A stretch of 64,000 bases of DNA from Malurus cyaneus samueli (GCA_009741485.1 CM019216.1:48646607-48710606); one strand, 5' to 3'. Shown: positions 1 through 11,876, counted from the stretch's first letter. The notes: a model not told the origin generated them from the sequence alone. A program made the numbers and translations.

Positions 1-369
1 TTGCAAAGGGATTACCTAGCACTCTGCAGGTTGACACATCTGGCAAGTGAGCTGCTTCAGGTAGAATAGCTAACCATCTCCAGTTTGTTCAGGCACAGCT
101 TGCTTTTCAAAAACAAGCATTTTTGAAAATCTCAGTCAAAATTTTTCATCTCATTACCTTTTTAAAGCCTGTAGCCTGTCATCTGTGGGGCAAGTACTTT
201 GTGCCTTTTGAGCTGAAGTATACAGACATTTAAATTTCAGGGTCAGTGATTCTCCAGCTCTAGCCTAATGAACTAGTGCAAATGCTTTTAAATACAAATT
301 ATTAAAGGAACATTTTTAGAAAATTAAGGCTAACTACCACTTACCAATACCCTCTGTTAGGTTCAGTAG
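1..369. other. Upstream intergenic flank, no gene seen
   Basis: AT-rich sequence with no convincing exon, splice-site pair or repeat. In other vertebrates the gene before HINT3 is NCOA7, so this could be its distal 3' flank, but nothing in the sequence shows that. Confidence 0.5.
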
Positions 370-572
370 CAGTTGATAGGATGAGGGTGGTGGAACAGGT
401 TGCCCAGAGAGGCTGTGGATGCCCCATCCCTGAAAGTGTTCAAGGGCCAGGTCAGATGGAGCCCTGAGCAACCTGGTGCCATGAAAGGTGTCCATGCTCA
501 TCTTGGCTCTCTAACAGAAATAGACGGTCTTTAAGGATCCTTCCAACCCAACCTAGTCTGTGAATCTATGAA
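370..572 (+). mobile_element. CR1 LINE 3' fragment (sense)
   Basis: The stretch reads like the avian CR1 3' end: a segment coding for 'gtggaacaggttgcccagag', then a 'gtgttcaagg' block, then the terminal segment ending in 'gtgaatctatgaat', a degenerate form of the CR1 octamer tail. It is 5'-truncated, as is usual for CR1, and sits a few hundred bases upstream of the HINT3 CpG island. Confidence 0.85.
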
Positions 573-704
573 TTATCTTACTTTGACTGTGAATGAGCAT
601 AGCTGTCATGAGCAGGCAACAATTTCAGGGCTGTCAGTTTACGCAGGTAGAACAAACATCAGTCTTTAGCCCTCACTGCTGAGGGTTTTCGGTGAAAACT
701 TCAT

Positions 705-1100
705 GGCAATCCCCGAAGACACTCCGCGTGTGCCCGGCGGGCGGAGCGGGCTGTGCCAGCGCTGTCTCCCGGGGCCGGGCGCTCCTCCCTCGGCGGGCGG
801 GGCGGCGGCAGCGGGAGGGGCGCAGCGGCACCGGCACCGGACCGGGAGCAGCGCCATGGCCGGGCCTCAAGCCGCGGTGTGCCGCACCGCGCTGCCGCTG
901 AGGGGAACGAAGCCGGGAATGGCGGCCGCGAAGGCTACGACGGGAAGTGCGTGTTCTGCAGGATCGCCCGCCGGGAGGAGCCGGGCACGGTGCTGCTCCC
1001 CTGCGAGGTGGGTGAGGGGCCCGCCCTCCTTCCCCGCTCCCTCACGGGCGGGCCCCGGGGTCGCGGTAAGGCCGGGCGGGGTGAGGCGGCTCCGAGGGCC
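705..1100 (+). promoter_or_regulatory. HINT3: CpG-island promoter and first exon of HINT3
   Basis: G+C and CpG density rise abruptly here against an AT-rich background, with several GGGCGG-type GC boxes (about 738, 795 and 1075). No TATA box is seen. The island covers the first coding exon of HINT3 and its splice donor at 1008, which is typical of a broadly expressed gene with dispersed start sites. Confidence 0.75.
856..1007 (+). CDS. HINT3: HINT3 coding exon 1
   Basis: The conserved frame (codon positions divisible by three, e.g. GGC at 933) reads [18 protein letters not shown] and ends at GAG before the donor gtgggt at 1008. The Ala/Gly/Glu-rich leader ahead of it also looks like a real HINT3 N-terminus. 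From ATG 856 to 1007 is 152 nt, one short of a multiple of three, so this ATG cannot reach the conserved frame as the sequence stands. Confidence 0.85.
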
Positions 1101-4100
1101 TTCAGCTCCTGCACGGACATAGCAAGGAAATACAGATCGGAGGGAAAATACAGTGCCTTCCTTAAATGTTGGCACACCAGCCGGAAGCCTTGAGGCTGAC
1201 GCCGAGGAATCCTGACTGCGGAAGGTCAGCAGCAGACGCGCACCGTGCCTGGAGGCTGCCTCCAAAAACCTCGGCTTGTGTTGCGAGTTGCGCCAAATGT
1301 GATATTCGATATCGCATCGAGATGGGGAATATGGATATTGTCACCTACTCTTTGCCAGTATCCTAATCCATTTTAATACGTTTGCATCCTTTTTTAGGAT
1401 GAAGACCTTGTTTGCTTTAGAGATATAAAACCTGGTGCCCCCCACCACTACCTGGTGGTGCCCGTGAAACACATGGGAAACTGCAAAACACTGAAGACAG
1501 AGCACATACCTCTCGGTAAGGCTGAAAGTGTGCTTAACCTAAGGAATTTTCCTAAAGGAAAATAATTTTTCACAGCCTGAAATAGGGTGTTGTCAAGTAA
1601 ATTACAACTTCGGACACCATTTGTAAACATGGAATTAGCTGATGTGAGTGAGTGTGGATAGGCACTTACCTTTTCTGGGAAATTCTGTGTGCAGTTCTAG
1701 AAACGCACCCTTTTTATGCAGTTCTGGAAAAGCATTGCACGAGTGCATGAGAGCTCATCTGTTTACAGATGATTATAGATGCCTCTGCACTTTGTTGGAA
1801 GTACAGCTTTATTTTTAAAGCATTTATGTGCTGTTTCATTGCACTTCCTTAGATATGTATATGCAATTTTAAAAGCTTACATAAGAAATTTATAAAATGT
1901 GTACTTTCAATTAAGTGCTACATTATTTGTCAGGACATAAGGGAGTGACAGATGAAACCAGGAAATGGTGTTCCAGGAAACTTAAAAAATTTTGAAAAAA
2001 TAAAATTCTAAAATATTGAAGCCATGATTATTGTTGCTAGGCTTTTGTTGGATTTGGGTTTTTTTTTTTTTTCCCTTAGGAAGACATTGTCCTGGAACTT
2101 GTTTCACAAGATATGCCTAAGTGTGTTGAGTAACAGAAGAAATTGCAGCCATGAAGAGATTCCACCTTAGGGCAAATTGTATTTACATGATACAAGAAAA
2201 TAATAATAGTTGCACTTTTCAAATCTTGCATCACTGTATTTCTCTTGTAAACATAGGGTGGTTTTTCTCCAGAAAAAACTTCGATATATGTTTGGCTTCA
2301 AGGCAATTCTTCTGACTTCTGCCTTGAGTTTTTGTATTAGGGTTGCTGCATTGTTCAGTGATAATGAAACTGTGTCCTACTAATAAGAAAGACTGACAAT
2401 TTTATTTTAATTTAAATTTAGGTACCCTCTCTGAAACTTACTCCAGGCTTCTCAGGACCTGGAGATCAAAGTCCTGTAGCTGTGTAGAGATGCAACACTG
2501 GAATTAGTGTAAAGTCATCATTGCGATTAGTACTTGTTGGGTTTTTTAATAAGGGTGTGGTGATAGGATGGCTTTGGCCAAAGTTCTTAGAATAATGTAA
2601 CACTGAAAAGCATTGCAGGTGTGGAAGTTGGTATCAGTGGCAATTTTCAAGTAAATCATTGCACACAGTCTCCTGATTGTCTTGTTTGACTAGGAGTAGT
2701 TACAGTGTTTATAATTAGAAAAAAACATGTCTGTTTTCTCAAAGTAATCAGTCTGTTGAATTTAATATTCTGAAGAATACCTTTTTAAAATGAAATTTGT
2801 CTTTTAATAGTGAAGAGAATGATGGAAGTTGGAAAAGCTGTTCTCCAGAAAAATAATTTTAGTGACTTGAATGACGTAAGGTATGTATTTGAAGCTTTCC
2901 ATCTTTCTATTGAGTGTGTTTTTTACTTTACAGAAGGTTACTTTAGAGATGGTGGAAGAACCTGCACTGTGATTTATTGAAGAAATTAAGTCTACATTCA
3001 CTTACTGCATGACTCCTCAATTAAAATCTGCTGGCATTGAATATAAACTTTTTTTCTGATTGAATATAAACTTTTTATTCACAATTTGCGTTGCAGCTCT
3101 GAGATTCTTTCTTGAACACATTTTGAAATAGGGAGGGCACTTCAAACAAGTTACCAAAGAGGCTGTTCTTTCATTATGTACTGCAAATACGCTCTAAATC
3201 CTAGATGCCAGAAGAGAGTTAAACTTGGGCCTGTTGAATCAGGGCACTACATTGTGTTTCAGTGACACCACCACTCACTGCATTTCAGTGCTGGGCACTT
3301 TAGTCTAAGGCCTTTGACAGCTGAAATAAACTGTAACATAATTTAAGCAGTGTGGAGAAATAGAGAGCCAGGTCTTCATGATTAAAATTGTTAGTTGGCT
3401 TTCCAGCTGAAGACTAGATAGGATAAGATACTTTGAAGATGCTTTTTCTTTTTTGCTCCTTCTTAAAAAATGTGTCTTAAATACAGAGATGTGAAGGAGG
3501 AGGCTAATGGGCTTTTGAAAAGCTTTTTCTGTGGTATAATTAAAGGGCATATTTTTATTCTTGCTTTTATGTACAACGAAAATGTGATAAACTGTTAGTT
3601 CTATGGATCCTATTCAATAACCTGTGATATTGCACATCTTCCTGAATTAATATCACCGTTGTCTTGTACTTCTTTCCCTTTCTGAAGAATGGGTTTTCAC
3701 TGGCCTCCGTTCTGCTCGATAGCCCACTTGCATCTTCACGTCCTGGCCCCAGCCAGTCAGCTGGGATTCTTATCCAGGATCTACTACAGAATCAATTCCT
3801 ACTGGTTTATCACGGTAAGTGTAATGCAGTTGAGCTTTCTAGTAGGTTTTCAATTGTGAGCTGAAAATGCCATGTCTTTACAACTTTTCAACCGTGTCCA
3901 AAAATTCTCTGATCAATTCTTTTTGTTGTTACTTTAATTCTCAATTACGGATATTCTACATTTAATGTTTGAGAAAAAATAAAGGTAAAAACCTTAATGT
4001 TTATGCTTATTAAGGAGAATGGAGTGCTAATAACAGCAAACAGTACAATAGTTCTGGATCTTGCCTGAAGCTCAGGCTCTGTGATGTGCTTCTGTGGACA

Positions 4101-5128
4101 CTCTGTAAGTATTTGGGTTTTAGTATAAAAGGGTATATTCAAATGTGATGGACTGTTTTGCACATACCCTGGTTAATCCTGTGTAGTAAAAACACATCCA
4201 TCTAATGATTGCATTTATCACTTCGAATGTTTTTTCTCATCTTGTCATCTTTAGACTAAACCAAGTATCTGCTTTACAAAAACATTGTTTGTACTGATTT
4301 ATGTCAGTAGAGATTAGCAATGAGACTGAACTGACATTGACTAAAGCACTTTGAAAATCTCTCTTGAGATGTAAACCTCATTTTCACTGCTTTGATACAG
4401 CAAAGCACCTACCTTGGCAAGGCAGATGCAGCATCCTGGTACCATTGCACATTCCCAAATCAAAGTTGCTGAAAAAGATCTGTTTCATATAAAGGTTATA
4501 GACAGCTTTTTACTTAAAGAGAAGAAACACATCTTCTTCACAGTGGGACCTTGCTGAAGATCACGCCTTGCTCACAAATAGCAGATGTGTCTGCTGAGTT
4601 ATTGAGCATCTTACAAATATTTGTCCCTCAAATACATACAGCTGTGTATTTTTACTGTTTAGTATCTTGGATTAGTTCAGGCAGATCCGTACTAAGTCCA
4701 GCTATCCAGTATGAATGCACTTTGAAAGGTATTTTGCTCTGTTGTCAAGTTGGAAAATGTACTTGTGTTGGTCATGGTTTTAATTTGGTTTTTTTCAGTT
4801 ATAGTGTCTTGAATATGGTTTAAGAATGCAAAACCAATCAGAGTTCAGATAATATAATTTTCAGTAGCTACATGGTTTATTTGTAAATAAACTGCAGTAA
4901 CTACTGAAGTCCTGTTGAGTTGCTTCTACCTTAAGAAGCTGATTGCATTTTTACTGTCTGAAAAAAAGTGAAAAAAAGTGAAAAGCAAATGCTCTGTTAG
5001 TGTCACTGTTTATAAAATGGAATTTTCACGAAACTGAAGGCTCATGGTGTAGTTAATGCATTGATTTCTCTCTTCCATAGGCTGAACAACTGATCGAGAG
5101 ATTGCAAACTGAAAATTCTGCCAGCTGA
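856..5128 (+). CDS. HINT3: HINT3, histidine triad nucleotide-binding protein 3
   Basis: HINT3 is a histidine-triad hydrolase that acts on aminoacyl-AMP and AMP-lysine type substrates. Coding exons are about 856-1007, 1398-1515, 2811-2880, 3688-3814 and 5081-5128. Every intron is GT-AG and the phases agree from exon 1 to the TGA at 5126-5128. Exon 1 carries the KCVFCRIA block, exon 2 a [14 protein letters not shown] block, exon 3 the helix ending NDVR, and exon 4 the HLHLHV active-site triad with a conserved NSYWFIT end. Five exons and this C-terminus match vertebrate HINT3, not HINT1 or HINT2. The ATG at 856 has a good context but lies in a different frame from the conserved exon-1 residues, and no ATG exists in the conserved frame after the stop at 693-695. 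The true start is therefore uncertain: a one-base error or indel, a non-AUG start, or an upstream exon. Identity is very secure; the N-terminus is not. Confidence 0.93.
1398..1515 (+). CDS. HINT3: HINT3 coding exon 2
   Basis: Acceptor 'cctttttttag' type tract ends at 1397 and the donor gtaagg begins at 1516. The exon enters in phase 0 with [20 protein letters not shown] and continues through the PVKHMGNC block, the first half of the HIT-fold beta sheet. It leaves one base of a split valine codon. Confidence 0.95.
2811..2880 (+). CDS. HINT3: HINT3 coding exon 3
   Basis: This 70-nt exon has acceptor 'cttttaatag' and donor gtatgt. It encodes [20 protein letters not shown], corresponding to the amphipathic helix of HINT3, and splits an arginine codon at its end. 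Confidence 0.95.
3036..3076. repeat. Short tandem duplication, period 23
   Basis: The string attgaatataaacttttt occurs at 3036 and again at 3059 in HINT3 intron 3, consistent with a simple local duplication. Confidence 0.8.
3688..3814 (+). CDS. HINT3: HINT3 coding exon 4 with the HIT motif
   Basis: Acceptor 'ctttctgaag' ends at 3687 and donor gtaagt starts at 3815. The exon encodes [20 protein letters not shown] and then [19 protein letters not shown]. The His-x-His-x-His series is the catalytic triad; all three histidines are intact. Tryptophan follows MGFH, where human HINT3 as I recall it has methionine. Confidence 0.96.
5081..5128 (+). CDS. HINT3: HINT3 coding exon 5 and stop
   Basis: Acceptor 'tctcttccatag' ends at 5080. 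Fifteen codons ([15 protein letters not shown]) end at TGA 5126-5128. The short charged helix is the usual HINT3 C-terminus, here a few residues longer than in human. Confidence 0.93.
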   Translation, partial: AEQLIERLQTENSAS

Positions 5129-5354
5129 AAGCTTGTGTTGTTTGGTCTTTGAACTCTGATTTAAGGTTGCACAGTTTGATGTTGCCAATAATATCCCAGG
5201 ATAAAAAAAGCTTTAGTTCCTTATGAGGAAATAGAAAATTTGTAGCTGCCAACCTAATACTTCCATTTGGATACTTCAGTCTATATGCTTCCCTGGCAAT
5301 AGCGTGATGAATTTTAGTTATAATTTTATATTTGTCTATATGTATACATCATAT

Positions 5355-5376
5355 ACACACACACACACACACACAC
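5355..5376. repeat. (AC)11 microsatellite
   Basis: Eleven uninterrupted AC units just beyond the HINT3 stop, probably in its 3' UTR. Confidence 0.95.
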
Positions 5377-5402
5377 ATGCACACAGGCAGAGAACTTTTC
5401 CT

Positions 5403-5408
5403 ATTAAA
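5403..5408 (+). terminator. HINT3: Candidate proximal polyadenylation signal (ATTAAA)
   Basis: First ATTAAA after the HINT3 stop, 275 nt downstream. If used it gives a short 3' UTR. Position is the only evidence. Confidence 0.35.
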
Positions 5409-6779
5409 AGGCAAAGTGTAGCAGCAGAATGTATTGCAACCAAGGCAACAAGTTACAACTAACAGCATGTGAACAGTGCCAAAGGGAGTATTTGTTGCGG
5501 AATCAAGCTTTCATTTTCAAGATTCATTATTCTGGGATGGCAGGTAACATTTCAAACATTTGTTCCCATCTGCATTTGTATGATGTTACATATGCCTAGT
5601 GATGAGTAGATACATTGCTGAAAATACAGTACTGACTTTCTGGTGCTAAAGCAGTTCAATGTTACCTGCCTCGTTTGCGTCACAGTGACACAGTAAATGT
5701 CAATACCGTATGTTCCCAAGATGTGATAATGCTGTATAACATAGTATATAGTTTATATGTAAATAGACTTAAAGATTTTTTCCATCTTATGTGCACAATA
5801 TTTGAAATCAGTTATTATATGTTTACAAAAAATGTGAAGAGTTCAGAAAAATGGATTTAATATTTTAAAATCCTGCATGGCAGTAGATTGAAAAACCCAG
5901 ATTTTCTGATCTTCCAATTCTCACTGGAAGTCCTTTGGAGATTACTAATGCTTGGCTGAATTTGGATTATAAATGAAGTCATAAGAGAAGCTGGTCTTAA
6001 ATGCAGTGTGTGTGTGGCAGACTTACATAAGAGCAATGTGATTTGACTTTGGGATAGCAGGGACTCAGCCCAAAATTGGAACATGCCAAGTTGCTTAAGG
6101 AACCTGCTGAACATTTGCCTTTGCTGCATGACTCTAATCAGGAATGCTAGCACTTGTTTTTCAATACCATAATAAGGCAGACTATTTGGAAAGTTAAAAC
6201 TCCAGAACACATGGAGTGGATTTTCTTTGTTCACAGAGCATGTTTTGGTGCCGAACTAACCAAGTGCCCTTGCCTGATGCATTCAGATGCAGCTGAGGTG
6301 AGAATGTTGCACCTGCAAGCTTCCCTGAACATAAAAGTTTCTCTGTTTTCCACAGATCCAGCACCTGTTGCCTTAGTGATACAGTGTACTGTAATATTCT
6401 TACAGTACTTCTGAGAGTCTGCACTTTTCTGAAGAACAGCATTTTCCACCTGGAAGAGTTGACACCTCTGTCTCTCTTAAGATCCTCTTCCTGATGTCTT
6501 GTTCTTATTAGTGGGCACTCACATGTCATTTGCGACCCTTTAGGGTTTTTAATTTGTGACATTTGGAAGGAAAAGTGTTACTTAAAGCCACTGAACTTTG
6601 ACTGCAATAGATGAGGTTTGAACTTCCTAACTTCATGAAACACCTGAACATTAAGGATTTTCAAGAATTACTACTGTGTATGGGTTCTAATCTGTAATTA
6701 ATTTATGTAACTATACTAAACTGTGACATAATATTTAAGATACTAACATGAACTGTTGTCAAAAAGGACTGATAAGTAG

Positions 6780-6785
6780 AATAAA
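6780..6785 (+). terminator. HINT3: Candidate distal polyadenylation signal (AATAAA)
   Basis: First canonical AATAAA found after the HINT3 stop. It would give a 3' UTR of about 1.65 kb ending just before the LTR at 6829. Between 5129 and 6780 there is AT-rich sequence with no other gene. Confidence 0.45.
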
Positions 6786-6828
6786 CGCTAATCTTGGAAT
6801 GATTTTCCAGTGCAGTGGAATAGTTGAC

Positions 6829-7296
6829 TGTGTGGGTTGACCCTAGATAGCCCTTTCCTCACTCTTCAGCTCTCACCCCAGTGGGATGGGAGAATAGAAA
6901 GACCAGAAGAAAATTCATGGGTTGAGATAAAGACAGTTTAATGTGTAAAGGAAAGGGGAAGAAAAAAGCAAAGGTATTCACTCATGACCTCCCACAATCA
7001 GTCCAGTAGCAATGGCCCCCACCGCCCCCCCAAAAAAGCCCTTTCCTCAGCTTTTATTCCAGACAATGTATGTCATGGAATATCCCTGCTGGCCTGTGCT
7101 AGGTGTGCAGGTTGTGGTCTCTCCAAGCTTTTTGCCTACTGGAGGGGCAGCACAGGAAAAAGAGAAGGTCCTGATGCTGTGCACACACTGCTCAGCAAGC
7201 ACCAGAACTGCTATGTCACCAACACCCTTTCCAGTCACACCCAAAACCTGGGATGCTCTGAAGGAATTTACCTCCATCCTAGACAGACTGTTGCCA
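6829..7296. mobile_element. Probable solo LTR of an avian endogenous retrovirus (ERVL-like)
   Basis: The segment starts TGTGTGGGTTGACCCT and ends ...GTTGCCA, so it has TG...CA ends. It contains a 'gggttgagataaagacagtttaatg' type block that I recognise from avian ERVL-class LTRs. No gag, pol or env reading frame lies on either side, so it is read as a solo LTR. A clean target-site duplication is not visible, which suggests age or slightly wrong ends. The open frames inside it are not genes. Confidence 0.65.
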
Positions 7297-10199
7297 AATG
7301 AACATGAAAGCAGAAAGGCCAACTTCTATATCTTAAATTTGGAGAAGGGTCCTACTAATGGGAAAGGTAAAAATTTGGGTATAATGTAGCTTCCAGACTT
7401 TTGCTGATGAGCAAGATGGGGAATTCCCATGTTTCCTGACAGCAGTAGACAGGGTTCAAAATTGCTGAAACAACAAAGCATTAAATAGAGGCACACTAAT
7501 TACTGAGAGGAATGCTCAGCCTCTCGTTAAGTGTTTTTTAGCACAGAACTGTGGTCTGTTTTCCCTCTGCATTGACAAGCATTCTTGGACTCCACAGATA
7601 ATTTTTTTAATTAGGTGAAGAAATACTTTCTGAAAAGCTTATCCTAATACTTCGAATACATTTCTGAATAACTGGCTAGCCCATGGAAGAGGCAGTGAGC
7701 AGGTTCCAATAATTATGTCACTGTCTTCTATGAAGCTTTTAGTAATTTTGAAACTTCAGAAATCATTTGTACAGCTTTCCAAGGAGCAAAGATCAATAAA
7801 GAGAATGAATTCAGAAGCTCTTACTCTCCAAGAGCCTGGAGGAGTGAAGTTGTTTAGCCACTGCTGCTGGCTCTGTTCTTCGATCCAGTATTAGCAGCCC
7901 TGAGAAAAGCTGCTTTTTTGACCTCATGTTTAGGAATGACAAAGCTTTATTTGTACTGTTTTGCTCAATTGTTTTACATAAACTCCCAACCTAATGCGAA
8001 CCCAGAGAATGTTTTTATGCTGAAGTACTAACTGCTCGCTTTGAAAGGATGAGACCGATACACACAATGCTGTTAAAAATAAATTGTGCTTAAATTGGTA
8101 ATAACTCCTCAGACCTTTCCAAAGTCTTTTTAAGTGTGAGTTGTAAATAAAAGCAGGAAAATGGAAGCAAAACAGTGAAAATTGTATTTGAAATCTGACA
8201 AACTTGGAAACAGTAAAATGCTGGATAAAACCTCTGCCATTTCAAACTAATGAGCTACATTTATTGAAAGGGTTAAAGTGCCTTCAGTGCTTGACAAGAC
8301 AAACCACAGATAATCCCTATATGATGTACAGTCCAAAACAAATGCAGAGTTTACAGACTTCAAGTGGAAGGAGAGGAAAGACCGTTGACAGAATCTGTCA
8401 CAAAATGAAGTTTAGGAGAGGTTTAAAGAGCTGAAAGATACTTAGTAGGGCAAGAACACCTTTTAGAAGGTTGGAGTTTACTTACTACTCTAAATAATCT
8501 GTAATGCTGAAACTCCTCACATGCTACAATTTTTGCAAAAAAAAAAAAAAATTCTGTTCCATTAATGGGAACCTACTGAAAAAATAAGTTGCATGTTGAA
8601 AAGTTTAAATTCCTGTTTCATCTGTGGATGTTAATCTAATCACATCACAGATGAAGAAGGGTAATTTTTTTAAACTTGCAGCTAAACTGAGTCACATGCA
8701 TTAGATACGATGTGTTCATGACTATACAGGCTTCGGGAGTAATTTTTTATTCTGCAGAGTGCTGGTGGGCAAGCTGACCAGTTCTATTATCTATCTTTTA
8801 GTCTTTTTTTTTGTTTTTTTTTTTAAAATACTGGCTTTTGCTGGAAGCACGAGATTGGATTTGTCAACCAGTGTGCTGAGCCAGTTTGGCAGCTCAGTGT
8901 TTATAATCACTGCATGGGCACACAGATTTCAGTCACTGTTTCCAGAATACTCATCTAAAGCTGGCAGGTAGGAAATGTGGTCCTGTAATTGTTTACAAAA
9001 AAACCCATCCCTCTATAAATAATAGTTTTGTAATACAGTAATCATTTGTTCTAGTAAAAATGTAGTAATAGAGCAAGGTTTTTTTAAATTGCTTACAAAG
9101 TAAGTATGACCATGTCATTAAAGGGCTTATTCTGCCTCTCTTTTGATCAGAGGTGTGCTTTAAGCACTTGCAGATGTACTCAAGCATCTACCACTTCCAT
9201 GGCAGTGAGAGCCTAGATTACTGATCTTTCACTACTTGAGCCAGCCTTAATTAAAAACTAGTAACTTTACATGGGCTGGACTTGCATCTTACAGGCTACG
9301 TACTGCCTCACATGTAAGTCTTGCAATAAATTATTCGTACAGTGTCCAGCAATCTTATTTTTCCTGATTTGCCATCCTATTATCAGCTGGTGACACTTGA
9401 AGTGCCTGATGCTGCTTCCTGCAAGTTGTGAGCTAACACTGCAGCAGAATTGAGTGGATTTCAGCATTCTTAGAATCAAACAAAACTCATTCCATAGCAG
9501 CATTATAAAAAGCTCGATTTATTTTGAAATCCAAATGTATGCATAGATTTCCTCTAAAGGGTGCTGAAATTCCCTGATGTGTGCTCATGTCATTTGGCAA
9601 GAAATGCTTTTCAAAAAAAACAAAGCATTGTAGATATGCTAAGATCACAAACTGCATGTCTTATTTTCAGCTGCAAGATGTAGATTTGTTTACAAAGAAG
9701 CAGTGGGCCTGAAACGTAAGGTAAGACACCAGCAGTGCCTGGTGCAGAACATATTCCCCATTTTCCAATGTGGTAAAATTACGTGGCGATTAAAATTCAT
9801 TCTCTACCTGCATCTGACTCCCCTGTTCCCCAGATACACTTAATTCAGCACATTAATTTCTTCCTTTTTTTTTTCTATTTTTGTCATCTTTCCACAAAAA
9901 AAAAAAAAAAAACAAAAAGGAGGCAGGGCAATAATTAAATCCTCAGTCAAAAGACTTGGGTTTGATGCAAATTGCCATTGGATGAAAATATCAAAACAAA
10001 ATCCCATTCTTTTAAGCTTTTTGCAATAGAAGTTATTTTATATAAATAGGATAAAATAACACATCACTTTTATCAAGTTCATAATTTATATTAAATTTTA
10101 ATATCCTTTTGATGTAAGAGAGTATCTTACCTTAAAGACCCATCAAGTACTGAACACCACACAAAAGCTCTTATTTACACTGATAAAAAAACAGAACTT
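7297..10199. other. Intergenic, HINT3 to the ABRA-like gene 3' end
   Basis: AT-rich sequence with A- and T-runs (8536-8552, 8808-8823, 9895-9913) and no supported exon or recognisable element. Confidence 0.5.
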
Positions 10200-10844
10200 T
10201 AGATTTCTAAGTATACAGCTTTATTGGTGACAGCTACTGTAAATACAGCTCCTGATTATTTTCCATAGCACTATTACAACTATTTAATATTACCAATCCT
10301 TCCTTTTTCTTTTCAACAGCCTGGAGAGCTCACAACTGTGCTCTGAAAGCAGGTAAACGAAATATGGGACTGTGCTGCTATACTTTTATTTATCCATTTT
10401 GTCATACAGTATTTCTACTCTCCTCTTGTAAAAAGCATTGCTACATTTTGGAGAAGGAAGAGCCTTTTTTTTCCTTATAAATGCACAGGTGCCCCAATAC
10501 AGAGTTTCTGTGGACTTTTACATCTTTAAATTGTGGTACCCTGCCTTCTACGAAGGAGTATAGCTGAATTCACCAAAAAGGGTGCAGACCTTTGAGAATT
10601 TTTTCCATAGTGTTAGAGCAACAGAACCGGTAAAAATGGTGTGAGATATAGAAGAAAAAGAACAAGAGATACAGGTTTGAAGAAGATACAATTGCAATAT
10701 TAGACTATTAAATACCAGAACTAGTGCAGCTCTCCAAAATAAAAGCAAGATGCAACTAATTTAGGAACCATAAAATATCCTTGCTGTGATATTCTTGTTT
10801 GGGAAGTTTGGGAATTTCCATCTACTTCATGAAAATAACCTCCA

Positions 10845-10850
10845 TTTATT
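10845..10850 (-). terminator. Candidate polyadenylation signal of the ABRA-like gene
   Basis: Minus-strand AATAAA, the first one downstream of the ABRA-like stop, implying a 3' UTR of about 480 nt. A second AATAAA followed by GCTG lies at 10220-10225 and could end a longer transcript. Confidence 0.45.
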
Positions 10851-11326
10851 CAGTTTACCCATGTGAAATTGAACCTAAACTTTTGTTGTATACTAGGCTC
10901 TTTGTTTGAAGAAGTATTTTAATTCCCACGAGAGTTTTCAATTCCACATTTTACAAATCCCATTCTCCCATGCAGTAAGCATTTCACAATCTGCAAGAAC
11001 CAGTGTTGTACGATAGCAAGTTAGTGATTTATACTCGCAGTAACCTAAAAGCAGTAAGCCAGCTGAGTTATTAAAAGATCTGTCATACACTTGATAGTAG
11101 ATAAGGACAATCCAATGTGAGTTGAACTAGCTCCTAAGTTGTGATTTCTGTCCAAATCTACCATTTTAACAAAAATATGCTTTAACCTTCTCACCCATTT
11201 CCTTCTCCGGCTTGTGTCCCAGTAGGTAGCTGAGTTGAAATTCTGTAATCAAAACCTGTCAAGATGGTATCTGGGTAAGTTTTACCAAATGGAACCATGC
11301 AGCAAAGTTCATTCCATGACAAAGCC

Positions 11327-11788
11327 TTATTGTAGTAAAGTGATGACCACATCATCATCTTTTCCTTGCCAAAGCATTTCACCTTCAAAATGAACTAGAC
11401 CATGTTTTCTGGCTCTTAACAAGATGCCCACTACTTTATTGGAAATAGTCACGTATGTTTCAAACAGCTGCCCAAATGTCACGCTCACGTGTCCATCTTC
11501 TCCCACCTCTCCAGTTCTTCTGATGATCAAGCAGAGCTCTTCTACTTCCTTACCCACGTGTGAGTGAGCATCTTTCCCTCTCTGCTCTGTCCGAGACCCT
11601 TCAGGGGGTCTCCCATAGGTAGGATCTCCTCTGTGAGTATGCGCAGGTTTAGATGCAAGCCTGTCGTCACTGCTGAACGGATTCTTCCTCTGATACTCAA
11701 TGTGATCCTCTGCCCAGGTCTGCCAACTTCTCCTCAGGTCACCCACGGCACCGGTAGCTTTAGCATTTTGCCCTTTATCCCCTTCCAT
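11327..11788 (-). CDS. ABRA/STARS-like protein with C-terminal Costars domain
   Basis: The frame encodes 153 residues from the ATG at 11786-11788 (good context, G at -3 and +4) to TAA at 11327-11329; an in-frame TAG lies shortly upstream. Residues about 15-38 hold a DLRRSWQTWAEDH...NPFS segment like the one before the actin-binding region of ABRA (STARS). Residues about 58-153 match the ABRA C-terminal Costars domain: TYGRPPEGSRTEQ, VSVTFGQLFETYV, KVVGILLRARKHGLVHFEGE, then a WQGKDDDVVITLL end. The long N-terminal part of ABRA is missing. ABRACL is shorter (about 80 residues) and lacks the SWQTW segment, so this is an ABRA paralogue. ABRA binds actin and promotes Rho/MRTF/SRF signalling in striated muscle; a related role is inference. 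The coding part is one exon, with a strong 3' splice site 88 nt upstream of the ATG. Human has no such gene between HINT3 and TRMT11 as far as I know. Confidence 0.88.
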   Translation of the reverse strand: MEGDKGQNAKATGAVGDLRRSWQTWAEDHIEYQRKNPFSSDDRLASKPAHTHRGDPTYGRPPEGSRTEQRGKDAHSHVGKEVEELCLIIRRTGEVGEDGHVSVTFGQLFETYVTISNKVVGILLRARKHGLVHFEGEMLWQGKDDDVVITLLQ

Positions 11789-11876
11789 TACTTGAAAATG
11801 TTTTATGGCACTCAAGCAGAAACCAGGAAACGAATCAGTGACTGGCTATAACTGTGGTTCCTGTGTGCACTGTCAG

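Noticed and set aside
703..1122. 139-codon frame across the HINT3 island
   Set aside because: It runs over the HINT3 exon 1 donor and reads the conserved exon in the wrong frame; the product resembles nothing.
5595..5640. Box C/D snoRNA-like pair (GTGATGA then CTGA)
   Set aside because: The spacing is too short and there is no terminal stem.
6984..7389. Two overlapping plus-strand frames of about 105-125 codons
   Set aside because: They lie mostly inside the probable LTR and have no retroviral or cellular motifs.
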